Below, one piece after another: positions 8,315-16,593 of a stretch of 64,000 nt of DNA. The notes under the pieces are model-generated. The model searched no databases, was not told the DNA's origin, and saw nothing but the letters and a program-made list of their open reading frames with translations. This DNA comes from Zoogloeaceae bacterium G21618-S1 (GTDB taxonomy: Bacteria; Pseudomonadota; Gammaproteobacteria; Burkholderiales; Rhodocyclaceae), in contig JAPWHF010000002.1 of NCBI GenBank assembly GCA_027214125.1, positions 310,001 through 374,000 of the forward strand, written 5' to 3'. The position numbers and the translations under genes are program-made. The number at the start of each line of letters is the position of its first letter. Within the stretch, counting starts at the first letter, position 1.

Positions 8315-9640
8315 CTATGCCGCAAATGAATCATGTCGTCTCGTGCAGATCTCGGACTCTTTGCTGCTATCGAGTGCTTGTTGTTTGGCATATCGCTCGC
8401 TGGCGACCAGAATGACCATGATGTAGTAAGGCATATCCCAATACGCCAGGCTCAAGAAAGCACCGCCGACCGCAAAACCAACCATGCTCACTTTAGCCAT
8501 ACTCCCCAACTCGACCAACCAAGCAAAGGCGGGACCACGATCGGTCATGGCGGCCAGTCGACCCGCCACGCGATAGGTCAGAATCCAGAACAGCAGATAG
8601 AGCCCCAGTCCGATGTAGCCATGATCCCCGAGCACCTGAAAATAGATGCTGTGTGCAACCAACACCCAATCGGGATTTGGCGCATAGGTGTTGAATACGA
8701 TCGGTGATGCCGTGACAAAGCCCGCACCAAATATCCGGTCGTTGGCAATGTTAATCGCCATGTGCCAGGCATTGATGCGCCCCAATGCCGACAAGTCCTG
8801 ATTGAAGGTTTCGATGGTCTCCATGCGAGTAAACCATTCGGTTGGCATCAGCATCAGGATAGCTGGCGTTAGCACGAGGAGCAGCACCCCCATCGATACC
8901 TTGGCGCGACTACGCCACCACATCATCACACTCATCGCGACAATCGCCAGTAGCGCGCCGCGTGAGTGGCTGCCAATAGCCGCAACGGCACACAACACAA
9001 TGGAAACCATCAATCCACGTCTCAGCCACTTCTCGGAGACCCATCTCACCAGTACGAATTCGCGAGCGACGGAAGCATGCTTCGAAAGAAAGTAGAGGAA
9101 CGGTATGCTGATAATCAACGCCAGCGCCAGCTCATTATTCCCCTCGACCTGGCTGGATGGTGGCCCCCAGACGCGAAATGCCCCGCCGGTTAGAAGGGTA
9201 AATACCCCTCCTTTGACACCGAAAAATGCAATCGAACCAACCACCACCCAAACCAAGCCAATAATCTGCTCACGGTTTGCTACCAACGCGCCAACAACCA
9301 ATGCCATGCCCAGCACCTTAAGCACATCGACATACTTTGACCAACTGGGGTCCGACAGTATCGCGTTAGCCGACGTCAGTCCCATCCAGAGAATCATCAG
9401 TATCAACACGACAACTGGCGACGCCGTTTGCCAGCGCACCGCCCGCGCAGACAGAATCATTGCGATTCCGATAATCACGACCGACGCCATAGCAAACGGC
9501 AGATCATAAGCGAAGCCCCACCCAAGCCGGTGAGGGTTCATCAAGCCGATCCATACCCATAGCAACGCACCATAATACGGACGGCGTAGCGCGGCCACCG
9601 CACCGACAAAAAACAGCGCAGTGACGATCAGATCCCGCAC
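8315..9640 (-). CDS. O-antigen-ligase-like protein, exosortase A system-associated
   Basis: A polytopic inner-membrane protein of 441 residues with about ten to twelve hydrophobic helices and the large periplasmic loop of the Wzy_C/O-antigen ligase family. The N-terminal block, in which RPYYGALLWVWIGLMNPHR follows the first helix, is characteristic of the putative O-glycosylation ligase of exosortase A loci. It would polymerise repeat units or transfer finished glycan to an acceptor. The frame is open up to 9694, but an upstream start would overlap the preceding gene. A GTG at 9640 has AGGAG seven bases before it, so it was chosen. It follows the CapK-like gene by 28 nt in the same operon. 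Confidence 0.85.
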   Translation of the reverse strand: MRDLIVTALFFVGAVAALRRPYYGALLWVWIGLMNPHRLGWGFAYDLPFAMASVVIIGIAMILSARAVRWQTASPVVVLILMILWMGLTSANAILSDPSWSKYVDVLKVLGMALVVGALVANREQIIGLVWVVVGSIAFFGVKGGVFTLLTGGAFRVWGPPSSQVEGNNELALALIISIPFLYFLSKHASVAREFVLVRWVSEKWLRRGLMVSIVLCAVAAIGSHSRGALLAIVAMSVMMWWRSRAKVSMGVLLLVLTPAILMLMPTEWFTRMETIETFNQDLSALGRINAWHMAINIANDRIFGAGFVTASPIVFNTYAPNPDWVLVAHSIYFQVLGDHGYIGLGLYLLFWILTYRVAGRLAAMTDRGPAFAWLVELGSMAKVSMVGFAVGGAFLSLAYWDMPYYIMVILVASERYAKQQALDSSKESEICTRRHDSFAA

Positions 9641-9668
9641 GTTGCAACTCCTGTATTCATCACCGCAC

Positions 9669-11018
9669 CTATCCTGCGACCTTGCTGATGACATAGCGGA
9701 ACTTGCCAGAGCGCTCGGGCGCTACTTGCGCCACCTGTTCCACCTGAATGACTACAGAGGCGCCAAGACGCGCCTGCAGACCGGATTGAATCGCCGCAAC
9801 ATCCTTGTCCGAAAAACCTTCGCCCGGCTCTACCTGAACCCGCGTCAGGGTCAGCGTTTCCTGAATGATCTTGAACGCCCGCACGGCTGGAATATCGCGC
9901 AATACGTATATCAGTGACAGGCCATGCATCACGGTGCCGTCGAGCGCGATGACAAAATCCGTGCTCCGGCCCTGGATTTCTTTCAATACCGGCAAGCCTC
10001 GACCGCAAGCACAAGGCGTATCGTCAAGCACGCCGATATCCCCGGTGCGATAACGGATGAACGGAAAATCGCGCGTCGCCAGATGGGTCACGACAATTTC
10101 GCCGGACTGCCCTGGCGGCAACACCTGACCCGATGCGTCGACAATCTCGACGACAATATCTTCGGCCGTAATGTGCATGCTGCCCGACGGGCACTGATGC
10201 GCAATGAAGCCGGCGTCGCGACCGCCGTAGCCATTGGCCACCGGGCAGCCAAACAACCGCTCGATGCTTTCACGCTGGTCATCGTACAAACGCTCAGAGG
10301 TCACAAACACCACCCGAACGCCCAGATCATCCAGCCGGATACTCCGCTTTTCGGCATGTCGGGCAATGTGGCTGATCGCTGACGGATAGCCAAACAACAT
10401 GGCCGGACGACGCGCGCGAATACGGGCCACGAAACCGTCGAGCTTCGTCTCCGACATTTCAAACGCCGGCATCAGTTCGGTACGCATCAGCGCATCGCGG
10501 AACTGACGTACCCGGTCCTGCGCCCCAAGTTCAATCGGCGAGCCCCAAACGACAATCTCACGATCACCAATATCGACATCCCACCATCGTGTGGCGCGCC
10601 ATTTTGCGGCCACATCGTGGGTCACGCGCTCGTCACCGATAAAAAATATCAACGGCTCACCGCTGGAACCACCGGTATTGAACCGCGCCAGCCCACGTGC
10701 ATCGTCCGCGCGCAAGGCATCGGTGTTGGCTCGAATGACCGGTTTGGTCAGGAAGGGCAATCGCTGCAGGTCGGCCACACGGCTGATCGTGGCCGGATCG
10801 AATCCCGCCTCCGAGAAGACCTGTCGATAGTACGGAACATGCGCGCCAACGTTCGACAGAAACGCCCTCAGGCGATCGAGTTGAAAGGCTTCGAGTCGCG
10901 CCGCAGGCCACCATTGGGAGGCCTCCATCTCACGACGCACGCGCACGGTGTCGTGCTTCTTGAGGCGCTCCTGCAAAGGGAACACGGCCCGAGACACCAC
11001 TTGGGTATAGAGATTCAT
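9669..11018 (-). CDS. CapK/PaaK-like adenylate-forming enzyme (phenylacetate-CoA ligase family)
   Basis: The 449-residue protein belongs to the ANL (acyl-adenylate forming) superfamily. It has a phosphate-binding loop FNTGGSSGEPL, a mid-domain YGGRDAGF adenine-binding motif, RYRTGDIG as the hinge Asp region, and a Cys pair in TPCACGRG typical of the PaaK/CapK branch. It would activate a carboxylic acid as an acyl-adenylate, possibly passing it to CoA. Members sit in many capsule and EPS clusters, where the substrate is usually unknown. The ATG at 11018 overlaps the stop of the upstream glycosyltransferase (ATGA); longer starts would run into that gene. No dedicated carrier protein lies beside it. 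Confidence 0.85.
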   Translation of the reverse strand: MNLYTQVVSRAVFPLQERLKKHDTVRVRREMEASQWWPAARLEAFQLDRLRAFLSNVGAHVPYYRQVFSEAGFDPATISRVADLQRLPFLTKPVIRANTDALRADDARGLARFNTGGSSGEPLIFFIGDERVTHDVAAKWRATRWWDVDIGDREIVVWGSPIELGAQDRVRQFRDALMRTELMPAFEMSETKLDGFVARIRARRPAMLFGYPSAISHIARHAEKRSIRLDDLGVRVVFVTSERLYDDQRESIERLFGCPVANGYGGRDAGFIAHQCPSGSMHITAEDIVVEIVDASGQVLPPGQSGEIVVTHLATRDFPFIRYRTGDIGVLDDTPCACGRGLPVLKEIQGRSTDFVIALDGTVMHGLSLIYVLRDIPAVRAFKIIQETLTLTRVQVEPGEGFSDKDVAAIQSGLQARLGASVVIQVEQVAQVAPERSGKFRYVISKVAG

Positions 11019-12136
11019 GAGTGCGCCCCTTCCGCCGACGCGCCGGTTTCCGGCAGGCCGCCCAACGCCCGTTGATACACCGCCAACCACTGCGCACTGA
11101 CCGACGCCCACTGATAGCGAACGACATCAGCGAGCCCGGTCTTGACCAAACGTTGTCGCAAGGCTTCATCTTCCAGCAAACGGACCACCGCCTGCGCCAT
11201 CGGTTCCGGCGCGTCGGGCGGCACCAGCAGTGCAGTCTTTTCATGCTCGACGATATACGGCACGCCACCGACATCGGTCGACACCACAGCGACGCCACTG
11301 GCCAGCGCTTCGAGTACCGAGTTGGGCATGTTATCAACGCGGCTGGCATTGATCATGACATCCGCCGAGCGATAGAGATCGGCCATCTCATCCCGATCCA
11401 GCCGACCGGTAAATCGCACGGCGGAGGCAATGCCCAACGCCTCGGCCTGCGCCTGCAAACTGGCCAACTGCGGCCCGGATCCGGCCACCGACAGTGTCGC
11501 CGAGGGCACCGACTGGCGAATCTGCGCAAAGGCCTGAAGCGCCACGTCGATGCCGTAAATATCCTCGAGATTTCTCGCGACCACGATGTGAGGCGCAACG
11601 CCAACGACGGGCGCGCCAGACGGGTGAAAGCGCTCTAGATCGATGATGTTCGGCACGATCTCGCCGGCCATGCCGTAGCCTTGAAACACCGCCTGCAAAT
11701 AGCCTGACGGCAGGACCAGCGCGGCCACATGGCGCATGGCCCGGCGCACGACACCGGCCGCGCCGCTCAGAAAGCGTCCGGCTTCACCGCCCCGATAATT
11801 CACCACCACGGGCACCCCGCGGAATCGGGCCACGACAATGGCTGGCACGGCAAACAGATGCCAGGACCAGCCGGAATTCGCCATCAGGTGCATCAGCCGC
11901 CCCTTGCCGCAGGCACGCCACAAATCGACGAGATACGGCACCAGACGAAACCCCGCGCGCACACCGGGCAGCCGACCGGCCCACTGAGGACGATAGGCCG
12001 CGTTGGTCTGCACCACCGTGACCCGCGCGCCCTCGCTGCGCAACAACTCGGCCAGCTGACGGGTCTGATTGGCCATGCCACCGGCAGGCGGCGGCAAGGG
12101 CCCAACCACAACGAGACTCAAAGACTTAAAGCTCAT
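11015..12136 (-). CDS. Glycosyltransferase family 4 protein
   Basis: The 373-residue GT-B glycosyltransferase opens with the N-terminal strand-loop VVGPLPPPAGGMANQ, which positions the acceptor and donor phosphate. Its C-terminal half holds DVMINASRVDNMPNSVLEA, including the Glu of the GT4 donor site, and the glycine turn STDVGGVPYIV. A 4-nt ATGA overlap couples it to the CapK-like gene downstream, and another (12133-12136) links it to the glycosyltransferase upstream. It probably adds one sugar of the EPS repeat unit at the cytoplasmic membrane face. Donor unknown. Confidence 0.9.
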   Translation of the reverse strand: MSFKSLSLVVVGPLPPPAGGMANQTRQLAELLRSEGARVTVVQTNAAYRPQWAGRLPGVRAGFRLVPYLVDLWRACGKGRLMHLMANSGWSWHLFAVPAIVVARFRGVPVVVNYRGGEAGRFLSGAAGVVRRAMRHVAALVLPSGYLQAVFQGYGMAGEIVPNIIDLERFHPSGAPVVGVAPHIVVARNLEDIYGIDVALQAFAQIRQSVPSATLSVAGSGPQLASLQAQAEALGIASAVRFTGRLDRDEMADLYRSADVMINASRVDNMPNSVLEALASGVAVVSTDVGGVPYIVEHEKTALLVPPDAPEPMAQAVVRLLEDEALRQRLVKTGLADVVRYQWASVSAQWLAVYQRALGGLPETGASAEGAHS

Positions 12137-13338
12137 GCAACGTCAGCGCCAGCCAGACGACCGTATACCGGAATGTAATTCGCCACGCTGTTCTTCCAGT
12201 TGCGGATTTCTTCCACAAAGTGGCGACCCGCGACGCTCATCGCACTCCATTGATCACGGCGATCGAATAGCGCACAGATCGCATCGGACAGCGCATCCGC
12301 GTCGCCTGCCGGGAACAACACGCCGGTTTCACCGTCGCGAATCAGCTCGCGATGACCGCCGACATCTGACGCGACAAAGATTCTCCCCTGCGCCATGGCC
12401 TCCAAAGGCTTGAGCGGCGTCACCAGTTCGGTCAGGCGCATGGCGTGGCGCGGATAGGCCAGCACATCGATGAGATCGTAGTAGCGCTTGACCTCGCTAT
12501 GCGGCACCCGCCCCGGCATGATCACTTTGTCGGCAACACCCAGAACCGCCGCCTGCGCGCGCAAACGGGCCTCCTGCGAGCCACCGCCGACCAGCAACAA
12601 GCGCAGATTGGGACGCTGGACAAGCATCTGCGGAAACGCATCCAGCAACAGATCGAGGCCTTCGTAGGCATAGAAGGAACCGATAAACCCGACGACATCA
12701 CAGCCATCGAGTCCGAGCTCAGCCTTGAGCGCGGCATCGGGTACGCCACTGGGTTGAAACTGCGTGACATCAACGGCATTGGGAATCACGGTCACTTTGC
12801 CTGCCGGAATCCCCCGCCCGACAATGTCCTTGCGCAGACCTTCACAGATGGTGAACACATGATCGACATTGCGCAGTGCATAGGTTTCGAGCGCCCGGGT
12901 CAGCCGATAACGCACACTGCCCTCGTGGGTCGAGCCATGATCCACCGCCGCGTCTTCCCAGAAGGCGCGCACCTCATACACCACTGGAATGCCATGGCGA
13001 CGCCCCACGCGCAGCGCAGGCAGTACATTGAGCACTGGCGAGTGCGCGTGCAGAATATCCGGCCGGATGTCGGCGACGAGCGCATCGAGCCGCTGCTCGG
13101 TGGCCTTCATCAATGCCATTTCACCCACCACAGGCCACTGCATGGCGGGCACAGGCGTGCGATGAAACAGCAGGCCGTCCACTTCTTCGGACGCTGCGCT
13201 GCAAGCCCCCTGTTTGGGCGACGTCAGGTGATGGGTTTCCCAGCCAAGCACACGCTGCTCACGCAGCAAATTTGCTGTGCGGAAGGTGTAACCGCTGTGC
13301 AGGGGAATGGAGTGATCTAGGATGTGAAGCGTTTTCAT
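12133..13338 (-). CDS. Exosortase A-associated glycosyltransferase (GT4)
   Basis: This 401-residue GT4 enzyme starts with LHILDHSIPLHSGYTFRT, a hallmark of the PEP-CTERM/exosortase A-associated glycosyltransferase subfamily first noted in Dechloromonas. The N-terminal Rossmann half contains HAHSPVLN. The C-terminal donor half has YPRHAMRLTELVTPLKPLEAMAQG, where the terminal Glu lies at the donor-binding helix, then ASDVGGHREL. It begins a second block of the minus-strand EPS locus after a 146-nt gap containing a hairpin (13438-13462), so it may have its own promoter. It overlaps the next gene by 4 nt. The role is transfer of a sugar to the lipid-linked EPS intermediate. Confidence 0.88.
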   Translation of the reverse strand: MKTLHILDHSIPLHSGYTFRTANLLREQRVLGWETHHLTSPKQGACSAASEEVDGLLFHRTPVPAMQWPVVGEMALMKATEQRLDALVADIRPDILHAHSPVLNVLPALRVGRRHGIPVVYEVRAFWEDAAVDHGSTHEGSVRYRLTRALETYALRNVDHVFTICEGLRKDIVGRGIPAGKVTVIPNAVDVTQFQPSGVPDAALKAELGLDGCDVVGFIGSFYAYEGLDLLLDAFPQMLVQRPNLRLLLVGGGSQEARLRAQAAVLGVADKVIMPGRVPHSEVKRYYDLIDVLAYPRHAMRLTELVTPLKPLEAMAQGRIFVASDVGGHRELIRDGETGVLFPAGDADALSDAICALFDRRDQWSAMSVAGRHFVEEIRNWKNSVANYIPVYGRLAGADVA

Positions 13339-13437
13339 GCCCGGAAAACAATCGCTGCTATCGGGGAATCAGGGTAACGTACTTTTACGGCTCATCCGAA
13401 GCTAACGTCATGCGAGCGTTAAATTTTTCCACAGACA

Positions 13438-13462
13438 CCGAGCAACGCAATCCGTCGCTCGG
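13438..13462. repeat. Hairpin in the break of the EPS operon
   Basis: Two 10-base arms (13438-13447 and 13453-13462) pair with one mismatch around a 5-base loop. The hairpin lies just downstream of the amidotransferase stop on the minus strand. No uninterrupted U-tract follows, so it is at best an atypical terminator or an mRNA-end stabiliser. The whole 13339-13484 spacer holds no gene. It is the only long gap inside the minus-strand EPS block, so a promoter for the downstream glycosyltransferases may also be here, but no good -35/-10 pair was found. Confidence 0.4.
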
Positions 13463-13484
13463 AAACCACTGAAGCTCCCCGACA

Positions 13485-15389
13485 TTACGCACGGAGACCT
13501 GTTTCGTTTCCGCGCAGAAACGACTCAAACATCATCAAGGTCCATAGCGGCGCGCTGTAATCCCGGCGTCCGGATTGGTGATCGTCCACCATGCGCGTCA
13601 AAGCCGCCATGTCGAACACGCCGGAGTCAGCCATGACCGCACCCGTCAGACGCTCACGGACGCGGTCTTTGAGGGGACCACGGAACCAACGTGCCAGCGG
13701 CACGGCAAAGCCCATTTTCGGACGATAGAGCACGTCATTCGGCAAGACTGGCTCGAGGGACTTCTTGAACAGAAACTTGCCTTCCTGGCCGCGGATCTTC
13801 AGATCATTCGGCAAGCCGGCAAGCCACTCCACCAACGGGTGGTCCATAAGCGGTTCACGCACCTCTAGAGAGTGAGCCATGCTGGCGCGGTCGACCTTGG
13901 TGTTGATATCCCCTACCAGATAGGTTTTAAGGTCGAGATACTGGATCTGCGCCAATGGGTCATCCGTCTGGGCATTGCTGGCATGGCGTCGGAACACGTC
14001 CAGCGCGTTGTAACCGCCCAACTCGCGCTTGAAGCTATCGGAAAACACTTGGCTGCGCAGATCGTTGCGAAGGATTGAAACCGAGTGGAAATAGGCTTCG
14101 ACAGAATCGCGTGCCAGTGCCTGAAAGGTCGTCTTGGCGCGGAACATGCGCGGCGCCCAGTCGGCTTTAGGGTAGGCATAACCGAGCGCGCCAAACAAGG
14201 GCCGACGCAAGCCCAGCGGCATCGCGTCACGCATTCGCTGCTCCATCATGTGCAGACGGTAGCGACGGTAGCCGCCAAAGCTCTCGTCACCGCCATCGCC
14301 CGACAAGGCGACCGTGACATGCTTGCGCGCGAGTTCGCATACCCGATAGGTCGGGATGGCGGAACTGTCGGCATAGGGTTCGTCGTACAGCGCGGAGAGC
14401 TTGTCGATCAGGTCGAAATCGTCGGACATGACGGTTTCGGTGTGGTGATTGGTGTGGTAGCGATCGGCTACCATCTTGGCAAACTCGGATTCGTTGAATG
14501 CCGGGTCGTCAAAGCCGATCGAGCAGGTATTGACCGGCCCGGACGACAGATCCGCCATGGTCGCCACCACGGCGCTCGAATCCACCCCGCCGGAGAGAAA
14601 AGCGCCCAGCGGCACCTCGGAAATCATGCGCAAGCGAATCGATTCGTGCAGGCGCTCGTTGAGCTCCGACACCGCATCATCCAGGCTGATCGGGTTGTCG
14701 AGCGTAAAGCGAACATCCCAGTAGGGGCGACTCACCGGGATCGGCTGACCGCGCCGCAGGGTCAATGTGTGCCCGGGATCGAGCTTGGCTGCGCCCTTGA
14801 AAATCGTTCGTGGCTCAGCGGCATAGCCCAACGCAAAATACTCTTCGACCGCCAGCGGATCGATGCGTCGATCCAGCCCGGGGTGGGCCATCAGCACCTT
14901 GAGTTCGGAGCCAAAAGCAAAGCTGCCGTCTTTCATCACCCCGTAGAACAAGGGTTTGACGCCGAGTCGATCGCGGGCCAGAAACAAGGTTTGCCGATTG
15001 CGATCCCATAGTGCGAAGGCAAACATGCCGCGAAAACGCTCGACACAGGCTTCGCCCCACGCCTCCCACGCATGAACGATCACCTCAGTGTCACTGTGCG
15101 TGCGAAACACATGGCCCAGCGCCTCAAGCTCGGGAACCAGGGACTGATAGTTGTAGATTTCGCCATTGAAGACCACCGCCACGGTGTGGTCCTCATTGAA
15201 CAGAGGTTGCTGCCCCGTCGCCAGGTCGATAATCGACAAGCGGCGATGGGCCAGCGCGACGCCAGGCTCAAAGTGATAGCCACCTTCATCCGGCCCGCGG
15301 TGGTATTGCACGTCGCTCATGCGCGTGACCAAGTCCCGCGGGAAATCCCGACGTCCTTCCAGATCAAACAGACCGGCAATGCCGCACAT
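13485..15389 (-). CDS. XrtA system amidotransferase (asparagine synthase-like)
   Basis: A 634-residue class II glutamine amidotransferase fused to an asparagine-synthetase-type ATP-pyrophosphatase domain. After Met the N-terminal nucleophile Cys2 (MCGIAGLFDLEG) starts the Ntn glutaminase domain, which runs to about residue 210 and includes HRRLSIIDL and FNGEIYNY. The synthetase domain has the PP-loop LSGGVDSSA and ALSGDGGDESFGGY. Family members in exosortase A loci are thought to amidate or aminoacylate something in the EPS pathway rather than make free asparagine; the acceptor is not known. It lies 10 nt downstream of a glycosyltransferase in the same operon. Length and both active sites look intact. 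Confidence 0.92.
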   Translation of the reverse strand: MCGIAGLFDLEGRRDFPRDLVTRMSDVQYHRGPDEGGYHFEPGVALAHRRLSIIDLATGQQPLFNEDHTVAVVFNGEIYNYQSLVPELEALGHVFRTHSDTEVIVHAWEAWGEACVERFRGMFAFALWDRNRQTLFLARDRLGVKPLFYGVMKDGSFAFGSELKVLMAHPGLDRRIDPLAVEEYFALGYAAEPRTIFKGAAKLDPGHTLTLRRGQPIPVSRPYWDVRFTLDNPISLDDAVSELNERLHESIRLRMISEVPLGAFLSGGVDSSAVVATMADLSSGPVNTCSIGFDDPAFNESEFAKMVADRYHTNHHTETVMSDDFDLIDKLSALYDEPYADSSAIPTYRVCELARKHVTVALSGDGGDESFGGYRRYRLHMMEQRMRDAMPLGLRRPLFGALGYAYPKADWAPRMFRAKTTFQALARDSVEAYFHSVSILRNDLRSQVFSDSFKRELGGYNALDVFRRHASNAQTDDPLAQIQYLDLKTYLVGDINTKVDRASMAHSLEVREPLMDHPLVEWLAGLPNDLKIRGQEGKFLFKKSLEPVLPNDVLYRPKMGFAVPLARWFRGPLKDRVRERLTGAVMADSGVFDMAALTRMVDDHQSGRRDYSAPLWTLMMFESFLRGNETGLRA

Positions 15390-15399
15390 AGTTTGCTTC

Positions 15400-16593
15400 T
15401 CAGGTTCTTGAATTCATCTCGGACCCCACCACAACGGTTCGGGCCAGCGTTTGATCGTACAGGGCCAGGTAGCGATCTACCATCGCTTCAAGGCTAAACT
15501 GCGTCACGGCGCGTGCGCGCGCCGCATGAGACATCTGCTGACGTCGCGCCGGATCTTTCGCCATGCTGGACATGGCCTCGGCCAAAGCACGTGGATCGCC
15601 CGCCGGCACCAGCCATCCGGTTTCGCCGTCGACCACCAGCTCCTCATTTCCCCCAACTCGGGTCGCAATCACAGGCAAACCGCAAGCCATCGCCTCCAGC
15701 AAGGTGTTTGAAATGCCTTCCGCTTGCGATGGCAAAACGAAGCAGTCGAGCGCGGCCATGATCGCCGGAACATCATCCCGCGCACCAGCCAACCACACGA
15801 CATCCTTCAACCCGGCCGCGGCGATCTGCGCTTCAACTTCGGCACGGAGCGGACCATCACCCACCAGCACCAAGCGTGCCGCGAGTGCCTCAGCACTGCC
15901 CGCCGCGCGCCACACGGAGAACGCGCGCACCAGATTGAGCTGATCCTTGACCGGCTGGAGACGCCCGACCGTACCGAAAAGCAGGCCAGCGCCTTTCAAA
16001 AAATACGACGGTGCGTCCGGCAACTCAGCGCGCTCTGTCCGCACCAAAAAGCGCGTCACATCGACACCGTTACAAATCCGAGTCACCCGAGCAGCCGCAA
16101 CGCCAACACCTTGCGTCAAATATGACGAAAGCTGTGCTGACAAGGCGATGTACTGTGTCACGAATGGCGAATGAAGTCTCCGTAGAAGACGATATTTCCT
16201 CGACGCACCACCCGGATCTGACGTATCCCAACCATGCTCTCCATGGATGCGCACCGGCACCCGTGCAAGCCACGCCGGCAACGTCATTTCAAGCGCCGCC
16301 AGATTGCGTGTGTGCACAATGGCCGGATTGAGCTTTCGCAACAGCCGGTACATCGCCCCGAAAAGCTTGAAACCATGCCCTGGGGGTTTGTGAAGAGAAA
16401 TGAACTCCACATCGGGACGGGTCACTCGCTTGATGAAGTCGCTGTCACAGTCCGACAGCGCGATCACCACATGGCGATATCGACCAATCGGCATGCGATT
16501 GATGAGATTGACGACACCGTTCTCCAGGCCACCGATACGAAAGCTGTAGAGCACATGCGCCACAAGCGGCGGAGCAGCCACCCCCGTCATCAA
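15400..16593 (-). CDS. PEP-CTERM/XrtA system-associated sugar transferase (stp2-type GT4)
   Basis: The 397-residue glycosyltransferase opens with HVLYSFRIGGLENGVVNLINRM, matching the exosortase (EpsH1)-associated sugar transferase family usually encoded beside xrtA. The donor-binding region has LPSQAEGISNTLLEAMACGLP, with the conserved Glu pair, and ATRVGGNEELV. Its ATG overlaps the xrtA stop by 4 nt, giving strong translational coupling, and the amidotransferase follows after 10 nt. It probably elongates the lipid-linked repeat unit. Sugar specificity unknown. (The opening segment is residues 14-35; only its pattern is cited here.). Confidence 0.9.
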   Translation of the reverse strand: MMTGVAAPPLVAHVLYSFRIGGLENGVVNLINRMPIGRYRHVVIALSDCDSDFIKRVTRPDVEFISLHKPPGHGFKLFGAMYRLLRKLNPAIVHTRNLAALEMTLPAWLARVPVRIHGEHGWDTSDPGGASRKYRLLRRLHSPFVTQYIALSAQLSSYLTQGVGVAAARVTRICNGVDVTRFLVRTERAELPDAPSYFLKGAGLLFGTVGRLQPVKDQLNLVRAFSVWRAAGSAEALAARLVLVGDGPLRAEVEAQIAAAGLKDVVWLAGARDDVPAIMAALDCFVLPSQAEGISNTLLEAMACGLPVIATRVGGNEELVVDGETGWLVPAGDPRALAEAMSSMAKDPARRQQMSHAARARAVTQFSLEAMVDRYLALYDQTLARTVVVGSEMNSRT

